A stretch of 64,000 nucleotides of DNA from an uncultured Algibacter sp. (GTDB taxonomy: Bacteria > Bacteroidota > Bacteroidia > Flavobacteriales > Flavobacteriaceae), in the NCBI GenBank assembly GCA_947502405.1, contig CANMZT010000013.1, positions 1 through 64,000 on the forward strand. Reading direction: 5' to 3'. Made by a program: the position numbers and the translations under genes. This document shows, piece by piece, positions 63,592 through 64,000 of this stretch; within the stretch, counting starts at the first letter, position 1, and each line of letters begins with the position of its first letter. Under the pieces are notes generated by a model, which was given only the letters and a program-made list of their open reading frames with translations, was not told where the DNA came from and ran no database searches.

Positions 63592-64000
63592 ATGTCGTTT
63601 TCAAATTTATTTGACGGAGGTTTTAAAAAGCGTAATAAAAGCCATTTTGCTGCAATTGTGCGTGTAGCAATGGCTGATGGTGTAATCACTGATGATGAAA
63701 AGGCCTTTTTGGATCGATTAGCACAGCGTTTAGAGATTGGTGAAAACGACTATAAAGCTATTTTAAAAGATTACAATTCACATCCGATTAATCCACCTGT
63801 ATCATATGATTTACGTTTAGAGCGTTTATATGATTTAGTTCGAATGATACATGTAGATACTATTACCGGTGATGATGAAATGTCGCTTTTGAAAAAGATT
63901 GCAGTGGGACTTGGTTTTCATGCAGTGAACGTAAAATACATTATCGATAAAGCATTAACACTAGTAAATAACGGTGCTGATTTAGATGATTTTGTGGACC
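63592..64000 (+). CDS. TerB-like protein, 3' end cut by the window
   Basis: ATG at 63592 (MSFSNLFDGGFKKRNKSHFA) opens a frame of 136 complete codons to the window edge. The helical IVRVAMADGVITDDEKAFLDRLAQRLEI followed by the EF-like acidic pattern (MIHVDTITGDDEMSLLKKIAVGLGF) fits the TerB/DjlA-N tellurite-resistance fold, commonly metal binding. Function in flavobacteria unknown. Confidence 0.8.
   Translation, partial: MSFSNLFDGGFKKRNKSHFAAIVRVAMADGVITDDEKAFLDRLAQRLEIGENDYKAILKDYNSHPINPPVSYDLRLERLYDLVRMIHVDTITGDDEMSLLKKIAVGLGFHAVNVKYIIDKALTLVNNGADLDDFVD

Noticed and set aside
63592-64000. Tellurite resistance cluster
   Set aside because: Only one TerB-fold gene is visible and it is cut by the edge; no terC, terD or terZ homologue lies in the window.

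Overview
The window is AT-rich chromosomal DNA from a member of the Bacteroidota, almost certainly family Flavobacteriaceae. The evidence is the Bacteroidota-type -7 element (TAnnTTTG) in front of many genes, the absence of clear Shine-Dalgarno sites, type IX secretion (T9SS) cargo and a PorZ-like protein, two TonB-dependent receptors, DUF4270 and THC0290_0291-like families, and the atpD-atpC pair. It is mostly housekeeping and metabolic chromosome. I see no prophage, large island, CRISPR array or rRNA operon. The unusual content is a set of small repeat and selfish-looking elements embedded between and inside ordinary genes.

Layout. 1-2747: a large secreted protein with Ca-binding repeats and a LamG domain, cut by the window edge. 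3174-7960: a minus-strand run panC, panD, flippase-like membrane protein, esterase-like protein without its serine, radA. 8117-19341: plus-strand block with a GT5-like protein, DUF4270 lipoprotein, glmS, a TonB receptor with an SGNH-hydrolase lipoprotein, and atpD-atpC. 19400-23518: small minus-strand genes, including umuC and umuD in unusual order and a DUF2975 membrane protein with an XRE regulator. 23639-29701: a biotin cluster (bioF, DUF2007/zinc-ribbon, bioD, bioA, ketosynthase-like, bioB). 29896-34199: cupin oxygenase, beta-barrel protein, recX, T9SS cargo protein. 34257-39744: porZ-recO-TonB receptor operon. 39864-47797: gdhA, THC0290_0291-like protein, a Cys/Met PLP enzyme, DUF3298, DinB, ArsC/Spx-like protein, a GIY-YIG cassette beside tRNA-Asn, rseP, SCO. 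48035-50526: feoA-feoB and a small FeoB-associated peptide. 50851-58107: DUF1080, then a DtxR-regulated metal ABC transporter operon (regulator, outer-membrane protein, binding protein, ATPase, two permeases). 58170-64000: yraN, a TlpA-like protein, mfd, and a partial TerB-like gene.

Functional themes are vitamin and cofactor synthesis (pantothenate, biotin), DNA repair (radA, umuDC, recX, recO, mfd), metal uptake (Fe(II) by Feo; Mn/Zn/Fe by the ABC operon), envelope biogenesis (rseP, porZ, TonB receptors) and cell-wall precursor supply (glmS).

The most interesting observations concern small mobile sequences. (1) A GIY-YIG nuclease gene lies between tRNA-Asn and a duplicated 3' half of that tRNA. 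The 63-bp flanking direct repeats are perfect, and the nuclease stop codon is formed by the displaced anticodon loop. (2) Palindromic dispersed repeats sit in frame inside bioF and mfd, adding about 10 and 25 residues to essential-looking enzymes. A third repeat supplies an alternative start codon to bioA. (3) At least five copies of a GCGTTAGGGATTG...GTAACGCCC repeat family occur between genes, and two of them carry a nested 18-bp palindrome that also occurs inside the tRNA fragment. (4) Two related multi-part elements occupy successive gaps of the metal-transport operon. (5) A 286-bp insertion flanked by 24-bp direct repeats lies just after the feo locus. No previously undescribed multi-gene system is evident.
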